Assembly (NCBI GenBank): GCA_022315425.1
Contig: JAIUPT010000052.1
Location: 47,138-111,137, forward strand
Direction: 5' to 3'
DNA: 64,000 nt
DNA from: Pseudevernia furfuracea
Taxonomy: Eukaryota > Ascomycota > Lecanoromycetes > Lecanorales > Parmeliaceae
This document shows positions 12,173 to 24,540 of the stretch, piece by piece. The translations under genes and the position numbers were made by a program. The notes beneath the pieces were generated by a model. It had not been told where the DNA came from and did not search any database. It worked only from the letters and a program-made list of their open reading frames with translations. Each line of letters opens with the position of its first letter. The stretch's first letter is position 1.

Positions 12173-15100
12173 TCATCCTCCCAAGAACAAACGCTGACGC
12201 CGCACAATCTCCTTCCTACAGACCGGGCAGCGCTGCAGTCTGCGGCTGCAGCGCCTACACATGCATGCATGCCCACAAGGAATGGCAACAACCTGCATAC
12301 ACATTAGACAGAGTCAACAATCCAATGCACATCATATCTTCATGCGTTCTCCAAGCCACCTGCCTTCTGACACCAGTATGGCATGTTCAGGTGGCTGTAC
12401 AGGCAAGTGCAGCAGATCAGCCAAGGAGTCATGCACCAGGGGGAGCAGACGCAATGCTGCAGATCATGGAGGCTGAACACAACCAAGCCAAGGCTGGCAC
12501 AACATAGGGGGTGACAGCAAGCACAGCTTGATTGAGTCAAAACGCAAACAATCAGCTGTAGCCAGAAGGTTCTCTGCAGGCTATGCAACTTTGAGAGCAG
12601 GCCCTACCTGAACGGGCCTGTTCATGCACACATTGCACTCTGCTCCCCTCAGGAGGCCGGCTGTGGGGTCTTCCTCACTCTCTTGTGATCCAACAACCAC
12701 ATCCTGCATCCATATTGATTCGTCAGACCATTGACATACCATGCCAAAACTGAACTGGGATGTTTGTAGCTGGTCCAAAGTTGTAATACAGAATCAATAA
12801 AATGGTACTGATGTACAGGCGTTCCAGCTAATTGTTCTTGCCAGGTACCTACAAGGTGTGCCTAAACCCTAGTTCCTCGGTGGTGACATGCTGATTTCTC
12901 AGGCTTCAGTGATACAGAATTCAGCGGGCATAAAGGCAGCAAGCATAGCTGTGACATACACAATTTGTGGGCGCCAGCAAGTGCTTGCACAATAGGCATG
13001 TCACAGACTCTGAGCAGCTCACAATTTCGTGCAATCTAGACAATGATGCAAAGGGCTTGTATACCTTCTTAGCATCCTTCACCAGGTCATCATCATTGTC
13101 AACAACATCCTCGGTAACTGCCTCATGAACAGATGCATTGTCAGGCGCCTCCTGCATCATGCACAGCACAATGGTTCAGCATGTAATGCTGCCAGTGATT
13201 CTGTGCACATCACAATCGATATCGGACAAAGCCATTCTGTGGGCGCAACAGCGCAGGCCAACACCCTTGCCCTTGACATGCCTGCTGCTGTTTTGAGGCT
13301 GTGAAGCCAGGTTGTTCTGATGTCTTTGGCAGCAACAATGGTTGGGGAGTGTAAATTCAGGTAACTACTCAGGACTGTACACACCTGATCCTAGTAGAAG
13401 ACATGCAACAAACAAACACAGGAATGACAGCGTGAGATGCATGCGTCCTGCACAAGTCATGCTTATGCACACCCTGCCCACAAAGAAGTTCTTTCCAAGT
13501 TTCTACGAGCCAGGCAGCAGGCTGAGTCTGTGCTGTTGTGACCGCAAAATCTGGTCTATATAGCCAAGCGCTCACAGGACACATCATATGGCATGCAGAG
13601 AGTCTGACCTGGATTTCATTCTGCAGCTGAGCCACAGGGGACTGGGGCAGGCGTTGATTGATGGCAGCAGCTGCAGCTTCAATTCGCTCTAGGTCTTCAC
13701 CTGTTTCAGCTTCATCCTCGCTGTCTGTGACACCCACCTACAGACACACATTGAAAAGAAAAGTTTACACTTCTCAGTGATCATGACGGGAGCCTCGTGA
13801 GGCGGCAGCCCGGAGCCAGACAGACATTGTGCATGGTGAAAGCTGCATGACAACTGCTGCCATGTAGTGGTGACTGACTCCATTGCATTGGTTTTAGAGC
13901 ATGTGCAGAAAACAGACAAACTCTTCAGAGAAGGCACCTAAATCGAACGTTGCTTAGTATTGCCAGCAGTATGTAGGTGACACACACTGTAAACTGTGGT
14001 GCTGACAGGGCAGACGACAGTCAACTAAGATCACAGCCAACTGTCTACCTGATGCCAGTTGCACACACTCACAGCTGTAGCTGACATTCACAGAGGGGCA
14101 GACATCACAGCTGTAACAGACATCACAGCAGTGGCAGACATTCACAGAGCAGCAGACATTCACAGCAGTAGCAGAGATGCACGGCAGTAGCAGACATCCA
14201 CAGTAGTAGTGGATGTTCACAGCAAAAGCAATGTCTGTGAAGCACAGCGACGCCTGAGAAGCATGGTAAATCTAGGCAGGTTGCATTTAAGAGCTTACAT
14301 CCTGAGCAGCATGTGTGGGCTGGTGCCTAGTGCGGCGGCGAGTTTCCAGCTGAATGCCGTTGGCCACTGGCACCACAAAAGACTGCACCTCTGCCTCCTC
14401 AGTACCTTCCCTGTTGCCTTCTGGAATGAGCACGCCACCGCCCACAGCCTCTGCAGTGTGACCCACTGCTGTGAGGCCCATTGTGCAACAAATGGCAGCC
14501 ATTTTGGAGCTGATTGGTAGCATTTATTGGTTGTTTGGCTCCAGGTAGCCGCCTTAGGAGGCTGTCTTTATGATTGCTGAAAAACACTAACTTTCTTGTT
14601 GTTTTCTTTCTATTGGTCGTTTGTATACAATTGGAAGCAGACTGGTACAATCAGAAAGTCAGGGCAGGACGTGTCTGTTGCTTACAGATATTGCCATTGA
14701 CATGCGTGCCTGTAATGATCGGGGTAGTCCCCAGTGACATCGGGACGCTCAGCTAGCTTTACAGAATTATGGCAGAAATAATGCAGCCCGGACAGCAGGA
14801 GCATAGGTTTGGGAGCTGACTTGTCGCAGACATACCTCTTGACATATCTCTACTCAGCAACAACTGACTTGAGGCAGACATATCTCTACTCAGCAACAAC
14901 CGTGCAGCATCACAAAGACCCAGACACACATGATCAGGTTTGCTGTGTGCATGCTTGCGCACAGAGCTGGCAGTGCATTTGCTACATCTGCACAAGCAGA
15001 TCACCAGGTCCCACCACAGTACTGTCAGATTTGGCCTGCATTTGGCCTGGCTTCCTGCAAGGTCTATCACATGTAATGGGACACTATTTTCACACAATTG

Positions 15101-18100
15101 AGCCCAACTGTACCTGCTTACCTTGTACATGGTTTGTTAAGTATTACCAGCATTTGTTGTTGGTTTTGTTTTTGTTATACTTATTGCTTTTACTGTTATC
15201 CTTCTCATCATTGTTGATGTTGTTATGATAACTGTTACTATCATTACTACATACTACATGACTACTATTGTTACCTGCTTCTACAGGTGGCATGTCATCA
15301 TCTGAATCAAAGCCTGTGGTATCCTCAGATCCCACACTGCCTTGATCATCATGATCAATACGCAGGATCAACGGCTCTCCCAAGCCCTCCTCATCCTCTT
15401 CGTCTTCTGCAAAGAGTCAAGCATACACGCTGACACAATTGCACTGTAAAAGTGCATGGCAGCACATTGTAACAGCTACCAAGGCACACAGCATTTCCAC
15501 GCAGACTGCTGTGTTGCAATCATCGTGCTGCCAATCAATGGGCTACACAAGGCTGATTGTGGCTAAACTAAGCATGCAGCACTGTTAGCTAGCACACGTG
15601 CACATAAGCACTGCTATGCCAAAGACAGCTGCTCGAGATACTGGCATCCATCTGCAGTACATGTACGTTTCCAATCTTGCAAAAAACTTGCTTGCTCAGC
15701 GTCTCATTTACTGCTGCAAGCGGGCCTAAACCACATGCAACCCAAACACTGCTGCGTGTACAGCCCTGCCATATTTGGGTGCTGTAAATGCAGCAGTGTC
15801 TGGGTTGCATGATTCAGCATGATGAGCAGCGCAACATGGCAGAAGATCAGCAGCAGCAGCAGCAGCAGCAGCAGCACATGGCAGAAGCTTGATAGCAGCA
15901 GCAGCAGCAGCAGTGGTGAGTCACCTGCATGGCGATCAGCAAAGTGGTGCACCAGCCTGCCAGCCACCAGCACTAGGGTGGTCACAAGAACGCAGCTGCC
16001 AAAGATGATGAGTGAGGTAGCCCACTGGGGCAACTGCCCTCCAGCCCCTCCAATCTGCAAAAGCATTGAACAAAGTCACACCTGGGTGCTGGAAATGCTG
16101 GAATCGCTGTTGGATGGAGATGACATCAGTGCTTGCATGTGCAGAAGTGGTTGTGTGACTTGTGATGATGAGTGCAACACTGGAAAATGTTATGACGACT
16201 GCTCTTGTCTCCTGTGCCAACTTGCGTAAGCTAACTACACCTGTAAGTACAGATACTGGTAGACACATTGACCGGCCACCGCTGCTTTACAAATGCAAAT
16301 TGCCACCAGTGAGCTTCACAATCTGTGCTGAAGGTGCCTTTGCATGGAAGCAGTCCAGAGACATCCTGCTGGTGATTACTTTGACAGCAGAGATCTTTTG
16401 CTGCCGGCAGGCTCTGCAACAAGCCTAAGGCATGCTTGCACAGACTTCAGACAGATTGACAAAGGTCACAGCAACAGAAGCTCATGCAGCATTCTAGCAA
16501 CACAAGCTCTAGCAGCAGTCCAACAGCCGGATTCCTATTATCAACCTGGCAACAGAGGCTCTAGCAGCAGTCTGACAACTTAAGCTCCAGAAGCAGTCTG
16601 ACAACAAAGGTTCTAGCAGCTGTCTGGCAACAAAAGCTCTGGCTGCAGTCTGACAACAAAACCTCTAGCAGCACTTTCACAACAGCAGCTCCAGTAGCAG
16701 CCTGGTAACAACAGCTCTAGCAGCAAAGGACAACAAAAGCTGTAGCAGCAGTCTGACAACAGAAGCTCTAGCAACAGTTTCACAACAGCTCCAGTAGCAG
16801 TCTGACAACAAAACCTCTGGCAGCAATCCGACAACAGATACTGCACCATGAGTCTGACAACGAAAGCTGTAGCAGCAGTCTGGCAACAAGAGCTCTGGCT
16901 GCAGTCCAACAACAAAACGTCTAGCAGCAGTTTCACAACAACAGCTCCGCTAGTAGTCTGACAACAAAAGTTCTAGCGGCAAGTGACATCAGATACTGCA
17001 GCATCAGTCTGACAACAAAAGTTGTAGCAGCAGGCTGACAGGGCTGACCTGGCTGCTGCAGTCAGGCCCTCCAAAGCCATCCAGGCAGTCACAATTGCCC
17101 AGGTTGCACACTCCATGGCCAGAACAGAAGTTGAGATCTGAGCAGGAGTCCAGGGGGTGGATTGTCTTGGACAGGCATGTCTTGCAGCACTGTGCTGGAG
17201 CTATTGGCACAAGTCCCAGTGCCGTGATCCTGCAAGCAATCGTAACAATAATAACAACAGTTGTGATGATGATAACAGTTAGTAAAACGCTTTGCAGCTC
17301 ATGATGAGCTAGGTAGGTGCAGGATAAGTCTTGTCTCTCCATAGCAGCCTGGCTTGTGCATCCCTGTAAGTCAAAGTGCAGTTGCACTTGCATATCTGGT
17401 GGCTGTGTGCTCATCTGCTGTGATCAAGTCTCTGCAATGGAAGAAGCAGCTGCTGTATGCTGTGCTGGGGGGTGGGCGGGGGGGGGGCGTAACGCTTTCA
17501 AAGCACAACTTGGCTGCGGGCATGGTCTACCAAAGTGTTCAAAGCACAGCTTGCATGCCACTGATCACGGTAATCAAGTCTAGAACTGCCAGGTGGAAGT
17601 AAGCTGATAGGTCACCTCCAGCGCTCGAAGCCCTGCAGCAGCCGATTGCTGTCTGTCTCACCGCAGTTGATGTCAACGCTGAATTCGCAGTCACAACGTT
17701 CTAGCTCCCATGCCTCGCCTGTGCTGAGCAAGACTGAAGGTGTGCAGCAGTCCACTGCCCCAACAGGGTAATAGTAATCGGCTGCATTTGACACTCTGAT
17801 GGCTTCTCCAAAACCAGTCACAAAGCTGCTGCCTTGGGGCTCGCATTTCAAGGCATCACTGCCTTGTCCTGAAGACTTGTGACAGCCTATTGAGACTACA
17901 GCCACTGGCTTGGCATCTGGGCTCAGCTGGCCTTGTGAATCTGGTAGCTCGGCTGGGAGGCAAGGGCGACAGCATCTGGCCCTTGACAAGGGCACTAGGC
18001 CTCCCCCAGTCAGCTGCAGCAGCGAGGGAGACATTGCTGAGTGCAGTTTCTACAGTTTGCAGAAATCACAAGAGGTGGTATGGGTGCTGCGCACCCAGGA

Positions 18101-18408
18101 CCCTTCTCTTTCAAAGCTCGAGACAAACCACCCCTCCTTTTCGCAGGAAAGGCCATTCGGGGGACCAGTGGCAACTTCGCAATTGCATAGTGCCAATTCA
18201 ACAGGGTCTGTGCCTACATATCCTGCAGGTAGCACTGAAGTACAGCACCATATGTGAAGCTTAGGCAAGGCACACAAGGGCTTATTTGATGCAACTCACC
18301 TGTGAAGTTGCTTGCAGCTGGTAGATCCTCAACAGCTTGAGAGCGTGTCGAAACGAAGCAGGTGCTGACAGTCAAAGCGCACAACACGACCCAGCTGAGG
18401 TGCAGCAT
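12173..18408 (-). CDS. Single-pass membrane RING E3 ubiquitin ligase with Cys-rich/EGF-like outer part
   Basis: Ten exons join without any frame error to 518 codons: 18408-18300, 18036-17616, 17229-17049, 16054-15925, 15406-15275, 14450-14299, 13737-13609, 13151-13065, 12703-12608, 12292-12173. Residues 1-25 form a signal peptide (MLHLSWVVLCALTVSTCFV). A Cys-rich region follows (CCRPC, CCTPS, CDCEFSVDINC), then an EGF-like unit in exon 3 (CSGHGVCNLGNCDC). A membrane segment lies at about 249-268 (WATSLIIFGSCVLVTTLVLV), followed by a long acidic cytoplasmic region. The C-terminal RING is C470-C473-C485-H487-C491-C494-C501-C504 (C3HC4), and the protein ends at RQRLFLGG. The RING resembles the neuralized/MGRN1/XIAP class. 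By family knowledge it would recruit an E2; the EGF-like part suggests outer or luminal ligand or substrate sensing, which is inference. The first exon lies 340 bp from the divergent Cwf18 gene. Confidence 0.88.
13776..13822 (-). repeat. Partial MITE terminus in a RING-gene intron
   Basis: gatcatgacgggagcctcgtgaggcggcagcccggagcc matches, in inverted orientation, the terminal repeat of the 56433-56846 element. Confidence 0.6.
14099..14222 (+). repeat. About 18-bp minisatellite (agacat-cacagcagtagc)
   Basis: Six or more degenerate copies of a unit like agacattcacagcagtagc, in the intron between exons 6 and 7 of the RING gene. It overlaps no exon. Confidence 0.75.
14536..14592 (+). repeat. Partial MITE terminus
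   Basis: ggctccaggtagccgccttaggaggct, then atgattgctgaaaaacacta, matches the left terminal repeat at 56433-56485. It lies just upstream (gene sense) of the RING-gene exon at 14450-14299. Confidence 0.6.
14824..14901 (+). repeat. Short tandem duplication
   Basis: cagacatacctcttgacatatctctactcagcaacaac is followed at once by ctgacttgaggcagacatatctctactcagcaacaac. It is intronic in the RING gene. Confidence 0.7.
15849..15914 (+). repeat. CAG microsatellite in a RING-gene intron
   Basis: Two runs of cag (about nine and six units) separated by cacatggcagaagcttgatag. In gene sense it is a CTG repeat within about 75 bases downstream of the membrane-exon donor (15924). Confidence 0.9.
16460..17040 (+). 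repeat. Minisatellite, about 27-bp unit (agcagtctgacaacaaaagctct)
   Basis: About 20 degenerate copies of a unit like tagcagcagtctgacaacaaaagctc fill most of the intron between the EGF exon (17049) and the membrane exon (16054). The unit length keeps a minus-strand frame open for over 100 codons (LLLELLLSDCCY-like), which I judge not to be a protein. The edge at 17040 lies within 10 bp of the EGF-exon donor. Confidence 0.9.
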
Positions 18409-18748
18409 GAACGCTGAGCACTGCTGTTGTCGCCCGCGCAAAATGTGATCTGACAAAACAGCTACTTGTGTCGGTATTCGAGCTCACAGACCAATGCAAG
18501 TGTGCTGCCCTTGTCTACACAAGCGGATGTGTTGACCTGTCACCTGATAGCATTTCATGGATACATGTGATGCATGTTTGCAGTTGGGAAGAAGAAGGAT
18601 TTGTATGCAAGCAAGGCTCTGCAAGTTGCAAACACCGCGCGCAGCTTGTTCACACTTTGTTGTGGCTTGTAAACCGACATCGTGTGCGTTGTGTTTTCCA
18701 TTGCGCCTGCTCCTGTGCATTTTGAGCCGTGTTCTGCTGCTCTTTTGC
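18409..18748. promoter_or_regulatory. Probable bidirectional promoter between the RING gene and Cwf18
   Basis: The two start codons face away from each other across 340 bp. No TATA box or known element is convincing. The assignment rests on gene layout only. Confidence 0.4.
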
Positions 18749-19222
18749 ATGGGTGCTATGGAAGACCCGTCAACCAGAGCAGCACGTCTTCGGGCTCTCA
18801 GACAGGCAGCAGGACTTGACACGAGTGAACAAGACTTGAATGGCTCTGCAGCAGACACTGCAGATCAGCCCGTCCTCAAGTTCAGAAACTACACGGTTAG
18901 AGACGACAAGATCACTCACGAGAAAACGGCTGTTGCAAACCCTCCAAAGTACGAGCAGCCAGTCGTAGAGGCCGATGTTGACGTCGAGGGAGAGGTGACC
19001 GATGCTTGCGGTTTAGATCAGCAGCCAAACAAGTTTTTGTTCGGTCTTTATCAGTTGTTGTGCGTACAGGAACTGCTGTTAAGCGTTGCGCCAAAGAAGC
19101 CAAACTGGGACTTGCGAAGGGATGTTGAACCAAAGCTTGACAAGCTGGAACGGAGGACGCAAAGAGCAATGATTCAGTTGATGCAAAATCAGCAGCACCA
19201 TGCCAGCGAAGAGCCCAGATGA
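18749..19222 (+). CDS. CCDC12: CCDC12/Cwf18 family pre-mRNA splicing factor
   Basis: Small nuclear protein associated with the Prp19/CDC5L side of the active spliceosome in yeast and animals. Two exons, 18749-18994 and 19070-19222. The intron (18995-19069) is exactly 75 bp, has GT-AG ends and contains no in-frame stop. The spliced protein has about 132 residues, in the range of the family. Diagnostic stretches are RAARLRALRQAAG near the start, VLKFRNYTVRD in the middle and APKKPNWDLRRDVEPKLDKL followed by RRTQRAMIQLM near the end, the conserved Cwf18 core. The start could be 18749 or the second Met at 18758. No indels are needed. It is divergent from the RING gene. Confidence 0.92.
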   Translation: MGAMEDPSTRAARLRALRQAAGLDTSEQDLNGSAADTADQPVLKFRNYTVRDDKITHEKTAVANPPKYEQPVVEADVDVEGEVTDACGLDQQPNKFLFGLYQLLCVQELLLSVAPKKPNWDLRRDVEPKLDKLERRTQRAMIQLMQNQQHHASEEPR

Positions 19223-20889
19223 CAGTTTGAGAGCTGCAGCCCCTTGACAGGATCCTGACATGATGGAGGCCTGCAGCATGATGCAAAACAGATGGTCTAC
19301 ATGAGTACAGTGCCACCAAGAGTTGCACGAGAACTGTGCTAGTTTATGTGACATCCTTACTCATTGACGCAAACTCCCTATTGTCATCCCAAGAATGGTG
19401 CACAACGCATTTGAGTCAATGCTGTAGCTGACTGATCAGTTATGTGCACACCACACCGCTTACATGCAAAACTTCCTGTGTGTCTGGTTCCACGTTTCTC
19501 TTTGTCCTGGAACACCGCTTGCTCATTTGCAGCTTGTGTATGAACACTGTCGACATTTGGCCATACTGCACTTGCTAACATATGGTCTTCCATACGTACT
19601 CCAAGTTGTTATCTGTATGAGCATGAACAACATGCACCTTGACGCGGTAGCATTGGACTTGTAGCATCGATTTTTCAGCATTATGACAGCTGTCTAGTCT
19701 CAGGCAACATTTTATGGCCATGCCTTTCTTGTATGCTGTCAAGATCATCTGTGTTTGAGACAGCCAACACCACGCAATGCTGTATGTCTGCACGTGAGTT
19801 GATTTGGGTGTGGACTGGCATCATGTCATGCTAGACCGGATGTTACAAGTTGAAGTAAATCCGACATAACAGTTCTGCACAGAGTCTGGGTGGTCCACCA
19901 TATGGGATGCACCTGAAAAGCTGGCCAAACTAAGAACTCTGCCACTTGCTTGTGGAGCTGCCATCATGGCGCATCCACAACACGTTCCTCACACACTTCT
20001 TACATGCCGAATCACACCCATTCAAAAGCAGGGATCCACATGATGGCATCAACCAGCGCTATCCACGCGGCCAGCGTAGATCAGCTTCACCCACAATTGC
20101 GACTGCATTGTGCTGACAGCCCATCAGCATGCAGAGCCCAGCTAATGCTGCAGACGTCATCCCCACTACAATGCCTGGCTCCCCCTCACGGGGGCACCTG
20201 TGCGCTGCTGTCACACAGATGTCGCTGCTGCTGCTCATTGCTGCGCTGTCAAAACCTATGACCAAGACTCAATGACTCCAGGAGTACAGTACACACATTT
20301 GTGCACTCAAGTACACTCCAGGCCAGACCTGCTTGAATCACAAGCAAAAGGTGCACACTTATTGGCTGCTCTTGGTCAATCCTACTGGCCCACTTTGCAC
20401 CACACAGGTGAGCAACAAAGATTCTGTATGCAAGCAATCATGAAGCTTGGGCCAGCGGCAGGACAGCCAAGTTCCAGCAAAGGAAATGTCACGGAGCTGT
20501 TGCTGACACTGTATGGGATACATTGTTGGCTGCTGCAGCATTGCGGGATGAGATGAACATGGAGTGGCTTTGAACTTGAGCAGGGCTGTGATTTGCAGAG
20601 TTGCCAAGCTGGTCGTCGATCCACATACAACACAGATGGTTTCTGGCAGACTTCAGCACAGAAAGACACTGCATAAGTGTGCCATGAACCTACAGGCAAC
20701 ATGACATTGTCAATTTTGAGATGCAGATAATAGTATCAGCACTTCCACATGTCAACAGCAGTGACTGCAGCTTGTTGCCCATGTTCTGAGCGAAGTTTTG
20801 AGTGAATGAGTCACTAGGGCTGTGACAGGTGTTTGGACGCCTGACCATGCAGCGAGCTGCTGGACACAGCAGTGACTATGGTCAGACAG

Positions 20890-21010
20890 AAATGCTTACC
20901 GTTGACACAAAGATACAGGCAATATCCACAAACAAGCTGCTGAGGGACCACTAGAGCTCAGCAGTTGCAGCGCGTCTGCCAGACATACATCTGATTCCAG
21001 CGGCCTGCAG
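20890..21010 (+). repeat. Dispersed repeat, copy sharing a small hairpin (partner at 30076)
   Basis: Contains gctgctgagggaccac and ctcagcagttgcagc, an inverted pair (gctgctgag/ctcagcagt). It is preceded by cttaccgttgacacaaagatacagg. The same order occurs at 30076-30160. Confidence 0.6.
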
Positions 21011-21440
21011 CACCAAAGCAACCTTAAGGAGACCAAGAGACAAGGCAAGGAAGGAACAAGATGACCTCAAGAGGATTGGATGAAAAGGCTAAGGCAGAGG
21101 GCAGGCTTGATAAAATGCAGTCATTGTCCTCACGGCACAACATCAGCGAAAAGGACACAACATTATCAACAAGGCGTCACAGCCATGTTTTGCACCTGGA
21201 CTTTCATAGCATCAAGTCATGCATCCAAATGCCTTGTCAACTGACTGGCATGACGCAAATTGAGCATGCAGATGTTCACAACAGCAACAGACAGAGTCCA
21301 TTGGTGTGAGCCAGTTAGACCTGCTGGGTGAGAAAGCTGCGCTTGAGTTCCTCCCCTGCACGTCACTTCATGGCAGGTCATGCTGACTCCATGCGACCAG
21401 CAAGGCGCTTTGGCAAAGATAGAGGAAGGGCAGGCATGCT

Positions 21441-21560
21441 GCCCCCATTAAGTATCCTGAAAAGAGGCTTTTCGATCCAGCATGGCGCCAACCCTGTGAC
21501 CACCTTGCAAGACCGCTGGCAAGAAGAACGCTGGGGACCCCGCCAGCAAGGGTAAAGTTG
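21441..21560 (+). repeat. Dispersed repeat family member (taagtat core)
   Basis: gcccccattaagtatcctga, then aggcttttcgatcc, and about 55 bp later ccccgccagcaagg. The same three words in the same order recur at 24435, 26133, 30545 and 32696. Confidence 0.55.
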
Positions 21561-23327
21561 TCCAAGCATGGCTCTGTGCAGATCTGCGACCAATGAACGC
21601 AAACGTCACACGCTGCGTCTGTACCAAGAGATGTCCAATGAGAGCGCGGGGTTGTTGAGACAAGGGTCTAATGATTTGCAGCAACAGGCAGCATACCAGG
21701 TGCACTACAGTGTGTATTGTGTACAGTGTATTCTTGTCTTGCATACTTTGTGGCGGCAAAGACCAAGGCCCGGTTGTGCTACCTGCATATCAGAAGCCAG
21801 CGCCCGTTGGAGTGCATGAGCTGAGGGTGAGCAGTCTGTGGTGCATCTCATACAATGGTGGCGCAACACATATTGAGTGCAGTCTGTGCACAGTGTGCAG
21901 AAGTGATGCGCGACAGGACAACAAAGCACCTGGCTCATGGCTGCTGTATTTGTGGCTGCTGGCCTAATGAGCAGAGTCTTTGCAGAAGGAAGCTTGCAGC
22001 AAGACCGACTGAAGCAGTCAGTGCAGTCAGTGCTTTCCTCAATGCTGCCGCTTGGGGCCTGCACTTTGCCTTTTTGGGGCAGACTTGCCTTGAAACGGGC
22101 TTCTTGAGGTGGCCTTCTCCACCGTCAAGATCTGCCTGCACAAAACATTGCATCCACGTCAGGCACAAATGCCAGCAGCGTGAGCATTGATCTGTTGATA
22201 TAGCATCGTCATGCACATCTGATCTTCCTGTGTGCTGCCGCAGCACACACGAGAAGACTGTTGACAGGACAGACAGGCTAGCTGAGAAGACTTTGTCCTG
22301 AAGGACATCATATCGAACATCATGAGGCAGTAGCAACATGCATGGACAAGTCATACAGCAAGCACTATGCACAGAGATTGTTTCGCCTGAGGCAGTGCTT
22401 CATTGCTCCCACACAAGACAGATCACTGTATAGATACTGTCTGTAGCCTGCCCAGTCACAGGCCACTGCAGGTCCTGCTAGGCATCTGGGTTGAGGCTGG
22501 CTCACAGCCTTGCCCTGCCTTGCAAATCACTGATGCAGTGGCCCAATGCTTGCCTGCACCAAGAGAAGGCAGACTTTGGGAAGCATTAACATGCAGAGAG
22601 GTAAAAGAACACCTCATGAAACAAGTGCAAGTCGAAAGCCATTGGAAAGTTTGGTCAGCAAACCCACAAATGACTAGGCAATGCAATCATGAGTGGCATC
22701 GCTGCTGAACAGCGTATGTCCTTCCACATACATATTACTCTGGGAGTGGGATCCTCATGGACGTGCGGGTTTGTGTAACCGATGTGACGGTGCCTTGCAA
22801 TGCACTCCAAAACCCGCCGCGATAAAGACAACAAGACATACCTTGCCAATGCCATTGCTTCGCTTTCCACCCACTGGCTGCGCTATGCTGTGCCCAGAGC
22901 TTTGCTTTGACTCAATGGCAAAGCAGGCTGGCTGCTTGAAAGTCGCACAGCGCACAGGCTGCAGCTTGGTGAGCTCAGCAGTCGGCCAAGCAAGAAGGGG
23001 CCTCTTGGGTGGATACACGCCGCTGCTCAAAATAGACGTCACTCATGCCTGGGGAATTATATCAGCAAGTCAGCAACTCTGGTGTGCATGATGACAAAGC
23101 ATTTGACTGGTGCAGAGCCAGGCATGTGCACGACATGAGCAGCCAAAAGATTGCCTGTCTGGAGTCCAGAAATGCAAGGCATGCAAGCAAAATTAGAGCA
23201 CAGCCTCAGCTGCCAGTCATGCACATGAAAAAGATGTGAATGGGGAGAAAGCGAGACAATGTGCAAAGGCCCATCTGCCTACCCTGCCAAAACCTTGACA
23301 GTGCAATTAGCTCAGCAGACTTACCGT

Positions 23328-23380
23328 TTAGAAGCCCATGCCCACTAAGTATCTTCAAGTGGGACCTTTCACACTGAGTG
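23328..23380 (+). repeat. Dispersed repeat family member (taagtat core)
   Basis: agcccatgcccactaagtat followed by cttcaagtgggacctttcac matches the core of the family; the downstream ccagcaagg word is not evident. Confidence 0.5.
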
Positions 23381-24178
23381 TCGGTCAATGACCACCCACC
23401 CCATCACTTGTTTTCTCCAGCCAGGGTACACAACCCCAGAATAAGGGCACCCTCATATCTACACCAGGCAAAATCACAGCATCAGGCATGACATGATAAG
23501 AAGCCCATTGATGTCACATAGGTATGTCGAAGAACCAGACCAGATCTGTTCACAGAAAGATAATTGCACATAAAGAATGTAGAGGCGTTGTCTGTGTGGA
23601 ACATTGCACAAAAGAAAGATCAGAACCACTGCTCCACAAAAGACTTGCAAACCACACACACGTACCCAAACCAAACTTGTGCATGTCATCTGTTGACAGC
23701 ATACAATGAAGAGCAGAACAGCCACTGCTGTTCTCCATAAACAACGCCACAGACAAGGATGCCTCTGCAGGCGCTCTTCCGTCATGGAGCAGACCCTGCA
23801 AGGCAGATGGCAATGTGTTCTCTCAACAGCAGAAGCAGAAACTGCTGTCAAACATGCTGATGCAATTTTGTACATTTGCAAAACTTGCACCGCATCATTA
23901 ATGCCATGATTAAAAGACACATATATGCAACTGTAGACCTTCATGCCCAGCAATTCTATGCAGTTGCACGTCAGTACACAATGCATTGCGTGACAAACCA
24001 GCATGATCATTGATGACTGCAGCTTTGTCTGCAAAAGGATGGTCTGCCAGAGCTCATGTCAATTCATGCAGCAAGGTCTGAAAAGGTACAATTGGCAATG
24101 GTAAGGCTGCGGCAAATACCTGAGTACCACACCACAAGACCCAGTGCAGAAAGGATTGGACAAACAAGTGCTGAACCA

Positions 24179-24240
24179 GATGCCGACTCGGGGGGCCCCT
24201 CCAAAATGACCAAGGCCATGCGAGATGGTGGCATGTGCCT
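24179..24240 (+). repeat. Dispersed repeat fragment (agatgccgactc...agatggtg)
   Basis: Words agatgccgactcgggg, gaccaaggccatgcgagatgg parallel those in 25355-25415 and 32220-32275. Confidence 0.5.
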
Positions 24241-24434
24241 CACCGCCTGCTTCTGCAGGGAGCGTACGCACCAGCCTCCTGGCTGTGTCTGTGTACTTGA
24301 CACTGCAGCATGGACTGTCCATGCTGCCTACCAGAATTCAATGGGCCAGAACACACTACTGAACACAGCTGTACCTTGAAAACGCAAGGGACCTGAACAC
24401 ACAGGCTTCGCCCTCCAACCAGAAAGCTGAAGCC

Positions 24435-24540
24435 TGTCCCACTAAGTATTTTCAAGCAGGAAGTTTCGACTGAAAGCCTCAGCGGAACATGCTGAAAGGC
24501 TTGTAGCCATCGGCGGAAGATGCCGCCAGCAAAGGTTCAA
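24435..24540 (+). repeat. Dispersed repeat family member (taagtat core)
   Basis: cccactaagtattttcaagc, then aagtttcgactg, then gatgccgccagcaaaggtt. Confidence 0.55.

Noticed and set aside
16613..16936. Leu/Cys-rich minus-strand ORFs
   Set aside because: They are the reading of a 27-bp minisatellite whose unit is a multiple of three.
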